DNA of 64,000 bases from an uncultured Clostridia bacterium (GCA_932222125.1 CAKNZJ010000249.1:124001-188000); one strand, 5' to 3'; positions 1 through 8,429 are shown, counted from the stretch's first letter. The notes: generated by a model from the letters alone, not told the origin. A program made the numbers and translations.

Positions 1-2
1 AC

Positions 3-1034
3 GAGGACAGTGAGCTGGCATTTCTCAAAACCCACTACTACGGTGGCCTGCGCAAGTACCAGTGGGTGGCCATTCCCTTAGAGCTGCAAGGAGTGGTGGC
101 TATGAAGGATGGCTCAGTCATCCAGGTATCTGTGGGTGGTCAGCCCGGGGATCCCCTGTTTGTCATTGACGATTTGCTGCCCCATCTGGGGGCAGAGCAG
201 TCCAAGCGTCCACTGGGTGAGGCTATACCCGGCGAGAGCCTGAACATCTTGGTGGGCAGCCGTCCCCTGCGGGGAGATGAGGGAGCCGACCGGGTCAAGC
301 TGTCGGTACTAAATCTGCTCAACCAGAAATATGGGATCACGGAGGCCGATTTTGCCTCAGCTGAAATTGAGGCGGTTCCAGCCTTTCATGCTGTGGACAT
401 CGGCTTTGACCGCACACTCATCGGAGCTTACGGCCATGATGACAGGGTGTGCGCCTACGCTGGGCTGAAGGCCCTGCTGGATCTATCCGTCACCCCACGG
501 CGCACCACTGTGTGCGTGTTGGCGGATAAGGAGGAGATCGGCTCTGACGGAGTGTCCGGGATGCAGTCACACTTCTTTGAAACCTTCATGGAGGACTTGT
601 GCGCCAGTCAAAGTGTCCCTTTATGGGCGTGCTTGGAAAACTCGTTCTGCCTATCGGCAGATGTCACGGCAGCATATGATCCCAATTTCCCGGAAGTCTA
701 TGAGAAAAATAACTCTGCCAGGGTTAACTATGGGGTTGGGTTATGTAAGTATACTGGATCCCGGGGTAAAAGCGGCGCCTCTGATGCGGGCGCAGAGGCG
801 GTGGCCTATGTTCGCCGCCTGTTGGATGACCGTGACATCCTGTGGCAGATGGCGGAACTAGGTAAGATCGATGCAGGGGGCGGCGGCACCGTGGCTTGTT
901 ATATGGCCAACCGGAATATTGACACCCTGGATGCCGGTGTGCCTGTTTTATCCATGCACTCCCCATTTGAAATAGTGTCTAAGCTGGATTGTTATATGAC
1001 GTATGCCGCCTGTCGGGCGCTGTACGAGAGCTGA
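3..1034 (+). CDS. M18 family aminopeptidase, 3' part (5' end outside window)
   Basis: This is the C-terminal 343 residues of a metal-dependent aminopeptidase that releases N-terminal amino acids from peptides in the cytoplasm. The frame is open from base 3, before the first possible start (GTG at 66), so the gene begins upstream of the window; the first residues, including LKTHYYGG and KYQWV, already match the family. Metal and active-site motifs of M18 are visible: GAYGHDDRVCAYA, DKEEIGSDG, and near the end MHSPFEIVSKLD with its histidine. M18 enzymes are normally about 430 to 470 residues, so roughly a quarter is missing here. A strong hairpin with a T-run follows the stop. The family call is secure; the exact peptide specificity cannot be told. 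Confidence 0.93.
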   Translation, partial: EDSELAFLKTHYYGGLRKYQWVAIPLELQGVVAMKDGSVIQVSVGGQPGDPLFVIDDLLPHLGAEQSKRPLGEAIPGESLNILVGSRPLRGDEGADRVKLSVLNLLNQKYGITEADFASAEIEAVPAFHAVDIGFDRTLIGAYGHDDRVCAYAGLKALLDLSVTPRRTTVCVLADKEEIGSDGVSGMQSHFFETFMEDLCASQSVPLWACLENSFCLSADVTAAYDPNFPEVYEKNNSARVNYGVGLCKYTGSRGKSGASDAGAEAVAYVRRLLDDRDILWQMAELGKIDAGGGGTVACYMANRNIDTLDAGVPVLSMHSPFEIVSKLDCYMTYAACRALYES

Positions 1035-1076
1035 GCGGCCAAAGCTGCGTGGAGGAATATTGAGGCTTCCGTAATA

Positions 1077-1121
1077 AAAACGCCCCCTTTTGCCAACACT
1101 ACGGCAAAAGGGGGCGTTTTT
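1077..1121 (+). terminator. Terminator of the M18 aminopeptidase gene
   Basis: An 18-bp inverted repeat (AAAACGCCCCCTTTTGCC and its complement) encloses an eight-base loop and ends in TTTTT. The next start codon, at 1122, follows at once, so the descending arm with its AAAAGGGGG may also serve as ribosome binding site for that gene. Confidence 0.85.
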
Positions 1122-1832
1122 ATGTTGGAAGAGACCAGACCAACGGACAGCAGCCAGGAGGACAGTCAGGAGGAGCGGCAGCAACAGATTGTAGATATGG
1201 GTTCCGCCACCGTTCGCACCAAGGATGGGACCATCCATACCCTGACCATCGTGGGACAGATAGAGGGGCATCAAGAGGCGCCTTCGGGGGCAAAGACAAC
1301 CAAGTATGAGCATGTTCTCCCCTTGCTCACTGCGGTGGAGGAGAGCGGTGAGGTGGATGGACTGCTGATTTTGCTCAACACCATGGGAGGGGACATTGAG
1401 GCGGGGCTGGCCATCGCCGAGATGATATCCGGAATGCGTAAGCCAACCGTATCGCTGGTGTTGGGAGGCGGTCACTCCATTGGGGTGCCCTTAGCGGTGG
1501 CGGCCAAGGAGTCCTTTATTGTGCCGTCAGGGGCAATGACAATCCATCCGGTGCGGCTCAATGGCCTGGTCATCGGCGTCAGCCAGACCTTTCACTACTT
1601 TGAGCGCATTCAGGATCGCATCTGTGATTTTGTCACCCGAAACAGCCGTATCAGCAGAAAAGATTTTGAAGGGCTTATGCTGAACACTGGAGAGATGGCT
1701 GCCGATGTGGGCAGCGTCATCTATGGGGAGGAGGCGGTACGTCTGGGGTTGATCGACCACCTGGGCGGCCTGTCTGATGCTATGGCCTGCCTCCACCGCA
1801 TGATGAGGAAGGGTGCGGAAGGGCAGCCGTGA
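1122..1832 (+). CDS. tepA: ClpP-like serine protease, TepA family
   Basis: This 236-residue protein resembles TepA (translocation-enhancing protein, YmfB) of Bacillus, a ClpP-fold peptidase homologue that in that genus lies next to spoIIIE. The shared core runs from about residue 40 (LTIVGQIEGH) through TTKYEHVLP, a GGDIEAGLAIAEM segment, SLVLGGGHSIGVP with the probable nucleophilic serine, and MTIHPVRL with the probable catalytic histidine, to GLIDHLGG near the C-terminus. The first 35 residues are acidic and glutamine-rich, as the N-terminal extension of the Bacillus protein is. The ATG at 1122 lies directly behind a terminator stem; the only ribosome-site-like bases are in that stem (AAAAGGGGG). 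A later start at 1197 is possible but has no better site. Its substrates are unknown. Confidence 0.85.
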   Translation: MLEETRPTDSSQEDSQEERQQQIVDMGSATVRTKDGTIHTLTIVGQIEGHQEAPSGAKTTKYEHVLPLLTAVEESGEVDGLLILLNTMGGDIEAGLAIAEMISGMRKPTVSLVLGGGHSIGVPLAVAAKESFIVPSGAMTIHPVRLNGLVIGVSQTFHYFERIQDRICDFVTRNSRISRKDFEGLMLNTGEMAADVGSVIYGEEAVRLGLIDHLGGLSDAMACLHRMMRKGAEGQP

Positions 1833-1865
1833 ACCTTGCCGAATCGGACCGCTGGAGACAACTGT

Positions 1866-1900
1866 AAAAATATCCCCCACCGGTTTCTCTGGTGGGGGAT
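1866..1900 (-). terminator. Terminator of ilvD
   Basis: A ten-base arm, ATCCCCCACC, pairs with GGTGGGGGAT; read on the minus strand it is followed by a T-run. It sits between the convergent tepA and ilvD genes and lacks a T-run on the plus strand. Confidence 0.75.
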
Positions 1901-1925
1901 ATGATATGGACAACCAGGGGACAAC

Positions 1926-3587
1926 TTACTCCAGCACAGCACCCCGGGCGGCGGAGGAGACGAGTTTAGCGTACCGGGCCAGATAGCCGGTTTTGATCTT
2001 GGGTTCCGGACAGAACCAGACGGCCCGGCGCCGGGCCAGGGTGGCCTCGTCCACCTTCAGGGTGATGGTATGGGAGGGGATATCAATGGCGATCAAATCA
2101 CCGTCCTCCACCAAGGCGATAGGCCCACCCTGGGCAGCCTCAGGACACACATGACCGATGGCCGCGCCCCGGGTGGCACCGGAGAACCGTCCGTCTGTAA
2201 CCAGGGCCACCGACTCTCCCAGGCCCATGCCGCAGATGGCGGAGGTGGGATTGAGCATTTCCCGCATACCGGGGCCGCCTTTGGGACCCTCGTAACGGAT
2301 GACGACCACATCGCCTGCCTTGATTTGGTTTGCGTAGATGGCCTCGATGGCTTCCTCCTCGGAGTTGAACACCCGGGCAGGCCCCTCATGGGACATCATC
2401 TCAGGGGCCACAGCGGACCGTTTTACCACACAGCCCTCTGGAGCCAGATTGCCCTTGAGGGCGGCGATGCCGCCATCGGCAGAATAGGGATGATTGATGG
2501 GGCGGATAATCTCGGGATTGCGGTTGACCACGCCCTGGAGATTGTCCGCCAGGGTCTTGCCGGTGCAGGTGAGCACAGAGGTATCAAGCAATCCCTTTTT
2601 GGATAGCTCAGACATAACGGCGTGAACACCGCCGGCACCTTCCAGATCTTCCATGTATGTGTCCCCGGCAGGGGCCAGGTGGCACAGGTTAGGGGTTTGG
2701 TCGGAGATCTGATTAGATTGGTCCAGATTCAGCTCGATGCCGCACTCGTGGGCGATAGCGGGCAGGTGGAGCATGGTGTTGGTAGAGCAGCCCAGAGCCA
2801 TATCCACCGTCTCAGCGTTGTGGAAAGCGGACTGGGTCATGATATCCCGGGGGCGAATGTTGTGCTTCACCAGCTCCATGATCTGCATTCCGGCGTGTTT
2901 GGCCAGCCGCAGCCGGGCGGACCACACAGCGGGAATGGTGCCATTGCCCCGCAGACCCATGCCGATGGCCTCTGTCAGGCAGTTCATGGAGTTGGCGGTG
3001 TACATACCGGAGCAGGAGCCGCAAGTGGGGCAGGCGGAGTTTTCATATTCCTCCAGTTCCGTCTCATCCAGACTGCCGGCGTAATATCCTCCCACGGCCT
3101 CAAACATATGGGATAGGCAAGTGCGCTGGCCATTGTTCAGCTTGCCTGCCAACATGGGGCCGCCAGAGCAGAAGATGGTTGGAATGTTGACGCGGGCAGC
3201 GGCCATCAGTAGGCCGGGCACATTTTTATCACAGTTGGGGATCATCACCAACCCGTCAAATTGATGGGCCATGGCTACCGCTTCAGTGGAGTCCGCGATG
3301 AGATCCCGGGTAACCAGGGAGTATTTCATGCCCACATGGCCCATGGCAATACCGTCGCAGACGGCGATGGCAGGGAACTCCACAGGCGTGCCCCCTGCTG
3401 CCCGGATACCTGCCTTCACCGCCTCGGTGATCTTGTCCAGATTCATATGGCCAGGGACGATTTCATTATAAGAGTTTACCACGCCGATGAGGGGCCGCTC
3501 CAGCTCCTCCTGGGTGTAGCCAAGGGCATAAAATAACGAACGGTTGGGGGCGCGTCCGACGCCTTTGGTTGCTTGCTCAGAACGCAT
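1926..3587 (-). CDS. ilvD: Dihydroxy-acid dehydratase
   Basis: Dehydrates 2,3-dihydroxy-isovalerate and 2,3-dihydroxy-3-methylvalerate to the 2-keto acids, the third common step of valine and isoleucine synthesis. The 553-residue length is normal. Iron-sulfur ligands are in PNCDKNVPG and CPTCGSCSGMYTANSMN, the latter followed by LTEAIGMGLRGNGT, and the C-terminal ATRGAAIGH motif is present. The frame is open to 3662, but MRSEQATKG at 3587 is the true start: AAAGGAG lies eight to ten bases ahead, and the residues before it fall in the promoter. The gene stands apart from ilvBNC, with its own promoter and terminator and no T-box. The assignment is secure. Confidence 0.97.
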   Translation of the reverse strand: MRSEQATKGVGRAPNRSLFYALGYTQEELERPLIGVVNSYNEIVPGHMNLDKITEAVKAGIRAAGGTPVEFPAIAVCDGIAMGHVGMKYSLVTRDLIADSTEAVAMAHQFDGLVMIPNCDKNVPGLLMAAARVNIPTIFCSGGPMLAGKLNNGQRTCLSHMFEAVGGYYAGSLDETELEEYENSACPTCGSCSGMYTANSMNCLTEAIGMGLRGNGTIPAVWSARLRLAKHAGMQIMELVKHNIRPRDIMTQSAFHNAETVDMALGCSTNTMLHLPAIAHECGIELNLDQSNQISDQTPNLCHLAPAGDTYMEDLEGAGGVHAVMSELSKKGLLDTSVLTCTGKTLADNLQGVVNRNPEIIRPINHPYSADGGIAALKGNLAPEGCVVKRSAVAPEMMSHEGPARVFNSEEEAIEAIYANQIKAGDVVVIRYEGPKGGPGMREMLNPTSAICGMGLGESVALVTDGRFSGATRGAAIGHVCPEAAQGGPIALVEDGDLIAIDIPSHTITLKVDEATLARRRAVWFCPEPKIKTGYLARYAKLVSSAARGAVLE

Positions 3588-3629
3588 AGAAGAACTCCTT
3601 TCTGTCCATTGGATATCAAGTGATAATTG

Positions 3630-3658
3630 ATTGTACCATAGAAAATGCCAAAGTACAA
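3630..3658 (-). promoter_or_regulatory. Probable sigma-A promoter of ilvD
   Basis: TTGTAC and TACAAT separated by exactly 17 bases, about 43 bases ahead of the ilvD start. Confidence 0.6.
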
Positions 3659-3777
3659 CCATAGGAAAACGCTCAGAAGAACGTTTTGATTCAGGAGGCG
3701 TTTAGCAAGTATTGATACAGATAAGAGGGGGACGATAGACAAAAAATAAAAGCAATATATTTGCTATAGAAAGATAA

Positions 3778-3806
3778 TTGACAATAAAATAATGGTAATG
3801 TATAAA
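3778..3806 (+). promoter_or_regulatory. Consensus-like promoter ahead of the low-GC ORF
   Basis: TTGACA, 17 bases, TATAAA. This is one of the strongest promoter matches in the window, yet the only reading frame behind it (3841) is unrecognised and has no convincing ribosome binding site. Confidence 0.6.
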
Positions 3807-3840
3807 CATAGAAGCAGGGAGTACTAGTGGATAGAGATGA

Positions 3841-4236
3841 GTGAACCGGGAAGTGAGTGTGACAGATGGCGCTTATGCCTGGAGGATATTAGCAAAGTCA
3901 AAAATATGGAATCCAACTACAAATACATTTAACTATGAGACTGGATGGGATTATATTAACAAATACCCTACCTCAGCTGAAGCTATGAGTAGGCCTCGCG
4001 GATATTGTAAGGCAGAGTATAGAATTCCGGGAATGGGGGGATGGAACTGGCGCAACTATTGTTCTATTTGTGTCAGTGCCATAGAAGTGCGTAAATTAGC
4101 GTTTAAATGGAAGCTGTTGCTCATCGTGGTTTTATACCTGGTGGGAATTTTATCAATATTATCCTATCGTGGATGTATTATGACAGGATTTTCAATGGGA
4201 TATTCTCTATGCTTTATATTCTACCCACTGTTGTAA
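3841..4236 (+). CDS. Hypothetical protein or decayed gene, C-terminal membrane segments
   Basis: A 131-residue frame opening with GTG in an AT-rich island between ilvD and ilvC. I do not recognise it. Residues 1 to 80 are soluble and rich in aromatic residues (GWDYINKYPTSAEAMS, GMGGWNWRNYC); residues about 85 to 131 form two hydrophobic stretches (KLLLIVVLYLVGILSIL and SMGYSLCFIFYPLL), so the product could be a small membrane protein. No ribosome binding site stands before the GTG. A second frame starting with ATG at 3838 gives a protein-like 31-residue run and then stops, which would fit a frameshifted remnant. Composition differs from the neighbours, suggesting transfer or decay. Confidence 0.35.
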   Translation: MNREVSVTDGAYAWRILAKSKIWNPTTNTFNYETGWDYINKYPTSAEAMSRPRGYCKAEYRIPGMGGWNWRNYCSICVSAIEVRKLAFKWKLLLIVVLYLVGILSILSYRGCIMTGFSMGYSLCFIFYPLL

Positions 4237-4237
4237 A

Positions 4238-4286
4238 AAGAGAAAAAGGAGGCCGCTGGCATTGCCAGTGGCCTCCTTTTTCTCTT
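4238..4286 (-). terminator. Terminator of ilvC (near-perfect, bidirectional)
   Basis: Two 24-base arms around a minimal loop (AAGAGAAAAAGGAGGCC and so on) with A-runs on one side and T-runs on the other, so it can end transcription from both strands. The ilvC stop codon (4285-4287) overlaps the end of the stem. Confidence 0.85.
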
Positions 4287-5304
4287 AGTTGGAGGCGGTG
4301 TCCAAATCGGAATCCCCGCCCCAGATCATGTTCCTGCGCAGCTCCTCGCCCACAATCTCCATCTGGTGCTTTTTCAACTGGGCCCGCTTGGAGTTAAAGA
4401 AGGTGCGGCCGTTTTTGTTCTCAGCGATCCAGCGGCCGGCAAAGGTGCCGTCCTGGATATCATTGAGTACCGCCCGCATGTTCCGCTTTGTCTCCTCGTA
4501 GGGGAGCACCCGGGGGCCAGACACATACTCGCCAAACTCTGCGGTGTCGGAGATGGAATAGTTCATAGCGGCCACACCTCCCTTGTTGATGAGGTCGATG
4601 ATCAGCTTCATCTCATGGATGCACTCAAAGTAGGCGTTCTCCGGCTCATAACCGGCTTCCACCAGCGTCTCAAAGCCGCAACGCATCAGATCCACCACGC
4701 CGCCGCATAGTACGGCCTGTTCACCGAATAGGTCGGTTTCCGTCTCATCGTGGAAGGTGGTCTCCATCACGCCGGCCCGGGCGCCGCCGATGCCGGCGAT
4801 ATAGGCCAGGGCAGTCTGCAGGGCCCGGCCAGTGGCATTCTGCTCCACCGCTACCAGACATGGAACACCCTTGCCCGCCACATAGGTGGAGCGCACGGTG
4901 TGGCCGGGGCCCTTGGGAGCCGCCATAAACACATCCACACCGGCGGGGGGGATAATTTGCTGGTAGCGGATATTAAAGCCATGAGCAAAGGCCAGGGCAT
5001 TGCCCTCTTTCAAATTGGGGGCGATGTCTTGCCGGTACACATCGGCCTGGGCCTCATCGTTGATGAGCATCATCACAATGTCAGCCCATTGGGCAGCCTG
5101 GGAGACAGTTTTAACGGTCAGGCCAGCCTGCTCCGCGCTGGCCCAATTCTTGGAGCCATCTCTCAGACCCACACAGACGTTACAGCCGGAATCCTTCAGG
5201 TTCAGGGCATGGGCATGCCCCTGAGAGCCGTAGCCGATGATGGCGATCTTCTTGCCCTGTAGATAGCTCAGGTCACAGTCCTTCTCATAGTACATCTTTG
5301 CCAT
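4285..5304 (-). CDS. ilvC: Ketol-acid reductoisomerase
   Basis: Converts 2-acetolactate and 2-aceto-2-hydroxybutyrate to the dihydroxy acids with NAD(P)H and magnesium. The 339-residue class I enzyme begins MAKMYYEKD; the nucleotide-binding GYGSQGHAHALNL motif is at about residues 24 to 36 and the catalytic AHGFNIRY, PKGPGHTVR and HEMKLIIDL segments follow. The start at 5304 is set by AAGGAG eight bases upstream; a GTG at 5313 is too close. In the cofactor-specificity loop, residues 48 to 53 read RDGSKN, where many class I enzymes carry a second serine instead of the final Asn. It is the last gene of ilvB-ilvN-ilvC, 50 bases after ilvN. Confidence 0.97.
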   Translation of the reverse strand: MAKMYYEKDCDLSYLQGKKIAIIGYGSQGHAHALNLKDSGCNVCVGLRDGSKNWASAEQAGLTVKTVSQAAQWADIVMMLINDEAQADVYRQDIAPNLKEGNALAFAHGFNIRYQQIIPPAGVDVFMAAPKGPGHTVRSTYVAGKGVPCLVAVEQNATGRALQTALAYIAGIGGARAGVMETTFHDETETDLFGEQAVLCGGVVDLMRCGFETLVEAGYEPENAYFECIHEMKLIIDLINKGGVAAMNYSISDTAEFGEYVSGPRVLPYEETKRNMRAVLNDIQDGTFAGRWIAENKNGRTFFNSKRAQLKKHQMEIVGEELRRNMIWGGDSDLDTASN

Positions 5305-5354
5305 GGTGAACACTCCTTAAAAAATTTATGATGTAAGGGAAATCTGCTCTGTGA

Positions 5355-5918
5355 TCACAAAATATTTTTGCCCAGGCCGAACTCGCCTGTTTCTTTGTTG
5401 TCAGCGTTGTTACTGATGGTGGCCTCGCCACGCTCTAAGGCTACCATTCCGGTGCGCACCAATTCCAAAATTCCAAATTCGGTAAGCAACCGCTCCAGGG
5501 CACTGTCTTTGGCCTCTTCGCCAATGACGGCCAGGGTCAGGCTCTTGGTGGATACATCAATGATGGAGGCCCGGAAGATATTGGCCATCTGAATGATCTC
5601 ATTGCGTGCCTCCCGATTTTCTGCCCGGACCTTAATTAGGACAAGCTCCCGGCGAGTAGATGAGGCGGGGGGGAGCAGACGGACAGAGTAGATGGAAAAC
5701 TGTTTGCGCAGCTGGTTGATGATCTGTTCAACCTGTGGATCGCCGCACACCATCTCAATGGTGATGCGGGAGACCTTGGGGTCGTCGGTGGTGCCTACGG
5801 CCAGGGATTCAATGTTGTAGCCCTTTCGGGAGAATAGCCGGGAAACCTGGCTGAGCACGCCGGCGGAGTTTTCTACCAGTACGGAAAGGGTGTGGCGTGT
5901 CTGAGTTGTATTGTACAA
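5355..5918 (-). CDS. ilvN: Acetolactate synthase, small regulatory subunit
   Basis: The regulatory partner of IlvB, responsible for valine feedback control. The protein has 187 residues: an N-terminal ACT domain (about 8 to 80, with HTLSVLVENSAGVLSQVSRLF and GYNIESLAVG) and a C-terminal domain (about 85 to 165, ELVLIKVRAENREARNEI). The start codon is TTG at 5918, supported by AAGGAGGG six bases ahead; that ribosome site also contains the ilvB stop codon, so the two genes are probably translated in coupling. The C-terminal twenty or so residues after GMVALERG are extra compared with the usual 160 to 170. Confidence 0.95.
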   Translation of the reverse strand: MYNTTQTRHTLSVLVENSAGVLSQVSRLFSRKGYNIESLAVGTTDDPKVSRITIEMVCGDPQVEQIINQLRKQFSIYSVRLLPPASSTRRELVLIKVRAENREARNEIIQMANIFRASIIDVSTKSLTLAVIGEEAKDSALERLLTEFGILELVRTGMVALERGEATISNNADNKETGEFGLGKNIL

Positions 5919-5930
5919 GATTCTCCCTCC

Positions 5931-7640
5931 TTAGTCTAACAGAAATTGAGTGACGGGGGTGCCGCCGTTTACCATGGGATGGACCATGGCATCAATGTGT
6001 ATGGCGCAGTCTATGACACAGCCGCATCCGGCATCCAGAGCCTGCTGAAGGACCTCCTCAAATTCCGCCTGACTGGTGGCCCGAAAGCCTTTCAGCCCAT
6101 AGGCCTGGGCCAGCTTGACAAAGTCAGGGCCACGATCCAGATCAGTCTGGGAGAAGCGCTTGTCGTAGATGAGGTTTTGCCATTGCCGGACCATACCCAA
6201 CGTGTTGTTGTTGAAGATGACGGTGATGACTGGGATATTATAATGTTCCACGGTGGCCAACTCGTTGCAGTTCATACGGAAGGAGCCATCGCCAGTGCAG
6301 TGAACCACAACCTTATCAGGATTGCCCACCTTGGCGCCCATGGCGGCGCCCAAGCCAAAGCCCATGCTTCCGAAGCCGCCACTGGTGAGAAGCTGGCCGG
6401 GCTGGGAGAAATGATAGTATTGACAGGACCACATCTGGTGCTGTCCCACATCAGTGGCGATGATGGCGTCACCGCCGGTGAGTTTGGAGATGCTCTCCAG
6501 CACCTCATGGGCGTGGAGGATATCGTCCTTTCGCAGGGGGTGCTCCTGGCGGGAGAACACCTGCTGTTTCCATTGGGTGAAGTCACGCTTGGGAAGCCGG
6601 GCGTTAAGCAGCTCCAGCACCCTCCGGGCGTCCCCGATAATGTGATGATCAGTTATGACATTTTTATCAATTTCCGCCCGGTCAATGTCGATATGTACAA
6701 TTTTAGCGCCTTGAGCAAAGGTGGACGGGTCGGTGGCCACCCGGTCAGAGAAGCGGCATCCAATGGCGATGAGCAAGTCACACTGGCTGGTGGCCACATT
6801 GGAGGCATGAGAGCCGTGCATACCAACCATGCCGGTGAAGAGGGGATGGTTGCCAGGGCAGGCGCCGCCGCCCATAATGGTAGAGGCTACGGGAGCGTCT
6901 AAAGTCTCCATAAACTGGCGGAACTCAGGAACCGCACCCTTGGAGCGGATCACACCTCCGCCCACCAGAATCATAGGCCGCTGGGAGTGGGCAATCATAT
7001 CTAGCAGTTTGTCGATGTCACTCTGGTCAGGTTCTGGATTTTTCAAGTCCCGGTTAGAGCGGCGTAGCAGCTCGGCCAGCCGGCCGTGATTGGCATGTTC
7101 GGATACCGGAAGGTATTCGTAGTCAGCTTGAGCGGCAGTGACATTTTTTACAATGTCTACCAGCACCGGGCCGGGCCGTCCCGACCGTGCAATGGCAAAG
7201 GCCTCCCGAATGACATCCGCCAGTTCGTTCACATCCTTGACCAGGTAGTTGCACTTGGTGATGGGCATAGTAATACCGGTAATGTCCACCTCTTGGAAGG
7301 AGTCCTTGCCAATGAGTTTTTCGGGCACGTTACAAGTGATAAACACCACGGGAGAGGAGTCGTAATAAGCGGTGGCAATCCCCGTGACCAGATTGGTGGC
7401 ACCGGGGCCAGAGGTGGCAAAGCACACCCCCACTTTGCCGGTGGAACGGGCGTAGCCGTCAGCGGCGTGGGCGGCCCCTTGCTCGTGACTGGTGAGATAG
7501 TGGTGAATTTTCTCCTTGTAGCCGTGCAGTTCCAATTCATCATAAATATTGAGAATAGTGCCGCCAGGATAGCCGAACACAGTGTCCACACCCTGCTCCA
7601 GCAGGCATTCCATAACGATTTGAGACCCTTTCATAAACAT
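5931..7640 (-). CDS. ilvB: Acetolactate synthase, large catalytic subunit
   Basis: Thiamine diphosphate- and FAD-dependent enzyme that condenses pyruvate with pyruvate or 2-ketobutyrate, the first step of branched-chain amino acid synthesis. The 569-residue length is normal. Visible motifs: FGYPGGTILNIYDEL with the catalytic glutamate in LTSHEQGAAHAADGYAR, GPGATNLVTGIA, and the thiamine diphosphate motif GDGSFRMNCNELATVEHYNIP. The frame is open to 7691 but its first 17 residues lie in the T-box terminator; the ATG at 7640 has AAAGGAGG eight bases ahead. First gene of the ilvBNC operon, controlled by the T-box leader described at 7664-7925. Confidence 0.97.
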   Translation of the reverse strand: MFMKGSQIVMECLLEQGVDTVFGYPGGTILNIYDELELHGYKEKIHHYLTSHEQGAAHAADGYARSTGKVGVCFATSGPGATNLVTGIATAYYDSSPVVFITCNVPEKLIGKDSFQEVDITGITMPITKCNYLVKDVNELADVIREAFAIARSGRPGPVLVDIVKNVTAAQADYEYLPVSEHANHGRLAELLRRSNRDLKNPEPDQSDIDKLLDMIAHSQRPMILVGGGVIRSKGAVPEFRQFMETLDAPVASTIMGGGACPGNHPLFTGMVGMHGSHASNVATSQCDLLIAIGCRFSDRVATDPSTFAQGAKIVHIDIDRAEIDKNVITDHHIIGDARRVLELLNARLPKRDFTQWKQQVFSRQEHPLRKDDILHAHEVLESISKLTGGDAIIATDVGQHQMWSCQYYHFSQPGQLLTSGGFGSMGFGLGAAMGAKVGNPDKVVVHCTGDGSFRMNCNELATVEHYNIPVITVIFNNNTLGMVRQWQNLIYDKRFSQTDLDRGPDFVKLAQAYGLKGFRATSQAEFEEVLQQALDAGCGCVIDCAIHIDAMVHPMVNGGTPVTQFLLD

Positions 7641-7663
7641 TTTAGAGACCTCCTTTTTGGGTA

Positions 7664-7925
7664 AAAAAGAGCATGGCATCATCCCATTCATAGGACGAAG
7701 CCATGCTCCGCGGTACCACCTAAATTCCTCCCTGGATAAGGGAAGGCACTTAACCCTATAACGGTGGGGAACCGTTCCAGCCTACTGTCCCAAGCAGGGG
7801 GCTCAGCCGGACTGCTCACAGGGGACGTTCACCGCTCCTGACTCACGAAAGCTCACACCAACCGCTTTCTCTCTTGGCTTGCACCAGGGGGCTACTCGCC
7901 TGTTCATCGCATCGTTTACAGATAT
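7664..7925 (-). ncRNA. T-box leader of ilvBNC
   Basis: A tRNA-sensing leader on the minus strand, between the promoter at 8022-8050 and ilvB. The T-box sequence AGGTGGTACCGCGG lies at 7708-7721. It is followed by a terminator (GAGCATGGC paired with GCCATGCTC, then TTTTTT, 7664-7707) whose left arm is shared with the antiterminator. Upstream, stem I landmarks are present: a GATGAACAGGCGAGTAG segment, AGAGAGAAAGCGGTTGGTG and GCGGTGAACGTCCCC. By position after GTGAAC, the specifier may be GTC (valine, 7824-7826), but I could not fold the stem, so the specifier is tentative. An uncharged cognate tRNA would favour the antiterminator and raise ilvBNC expression. Confidence 0.88.
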
Positions 7926-8021
7926 GGGCAATGTCGTAATCAAGGCAAATGCTTGGACACTCATGGAAGCTTTGCCGTAGACTTAAAAAAAGATCGTAAT
8001 AATCATTGGTTAATGCTTATC

Positions 8022-8050
8022 ATGATATGACTTATTTGGGGTATTGTCAA
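8022..8050 (-). promoter_or_regulatory. Promoter of the T-box/ilvBNC operon
   Basis: TTGACA, 17 bases, TATCAT, about 100 bases ahead of the first T-box stem. The predicted leader is about 370 nucleotides long. The 540-base gap 7641-8180 is otherwise filled by the leader and the DUF1540 terminator. Confidence 0.7.
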
Positions 8051-8130
8051 TGTAAAACAGAGGAAGTTTGGAAAGTTCTGTTCCTCCACCAAAGAATTAA
8101 AAAATTTGAAAAAATTTTTGGCCGTTTTAT

Positions 8131-8163
8131 AAAAAATTGGGAAGAGGTGATGCTCTTCCCAAT
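8131..8163 (-). terminator. Terminator of the DUF1540 gene
   Basis: ATTGGGAAGAG pairs with CTCTTCCCAAT around a six-base loop; on the minus strand a run of six T follows. Confidence 0.75.
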
Positions 8164-8180
8164 TTAGCTCAAAGGTTAGC

Positions 8181-8366
8181 TTAATGGCAGCCGCAGCTGG
8201 TGCCGTGGTCACCCAATTTAAAAGAGGCACATTCGGTTTCCTTGCACTGACCCACGTTATTCTGGCAACACCCAACCTGGATTTCATTTAAGGTGCAATA
8301 CTGATCCTGGTGATAGGCACAGCTGTTTACAGAGCATTTAATGCTGGGATTTGTCTGGTTAAACAT
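8181..8366 (-). CDS. DUF1540 domain protein, cysteine-rich
   Basis: A 61-residue protein with ten cysteines, in spacings such as KCSVNSCAYH, YCTLNEIQVGCC, QCKETECASF and a C-terminal SCGCH. This pattern fits DUF1540, a small family common in spore-forming Clostridia and presumed to bind metal; its function is unknown. The start at 8366 is well supported by GAGGAGG in front of it. It is a single-gene unit with its own terminator. The family call rests on my recognition of the cysteine pattern. Confidence 0.8.
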   Translation of the reverse strand: MFNQTNPSIKCSVNSCAYHQDQYCTLNEIQVGCCQNNVGQCKETECASFKLGDHGTSCGCH

Positions 8367-8429
8367 ATTCGTTTCCTCCTCATGGTTCGTAATAAGATAC
8401 GATCATAGTATCGGCGGAGAGAAGGAGGA

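Noticed and set aside
4107..4397. 96-residue plus-strand frame
   Set aside because: It runs through the ilvC terminator into antisense of ilvC.
8003..8287. 94-residue frame on the minus strand
   Set aside because: It overlaps the ilv promoter, the DUF1540 terminator and part of the DUF1540 gene in another frame.
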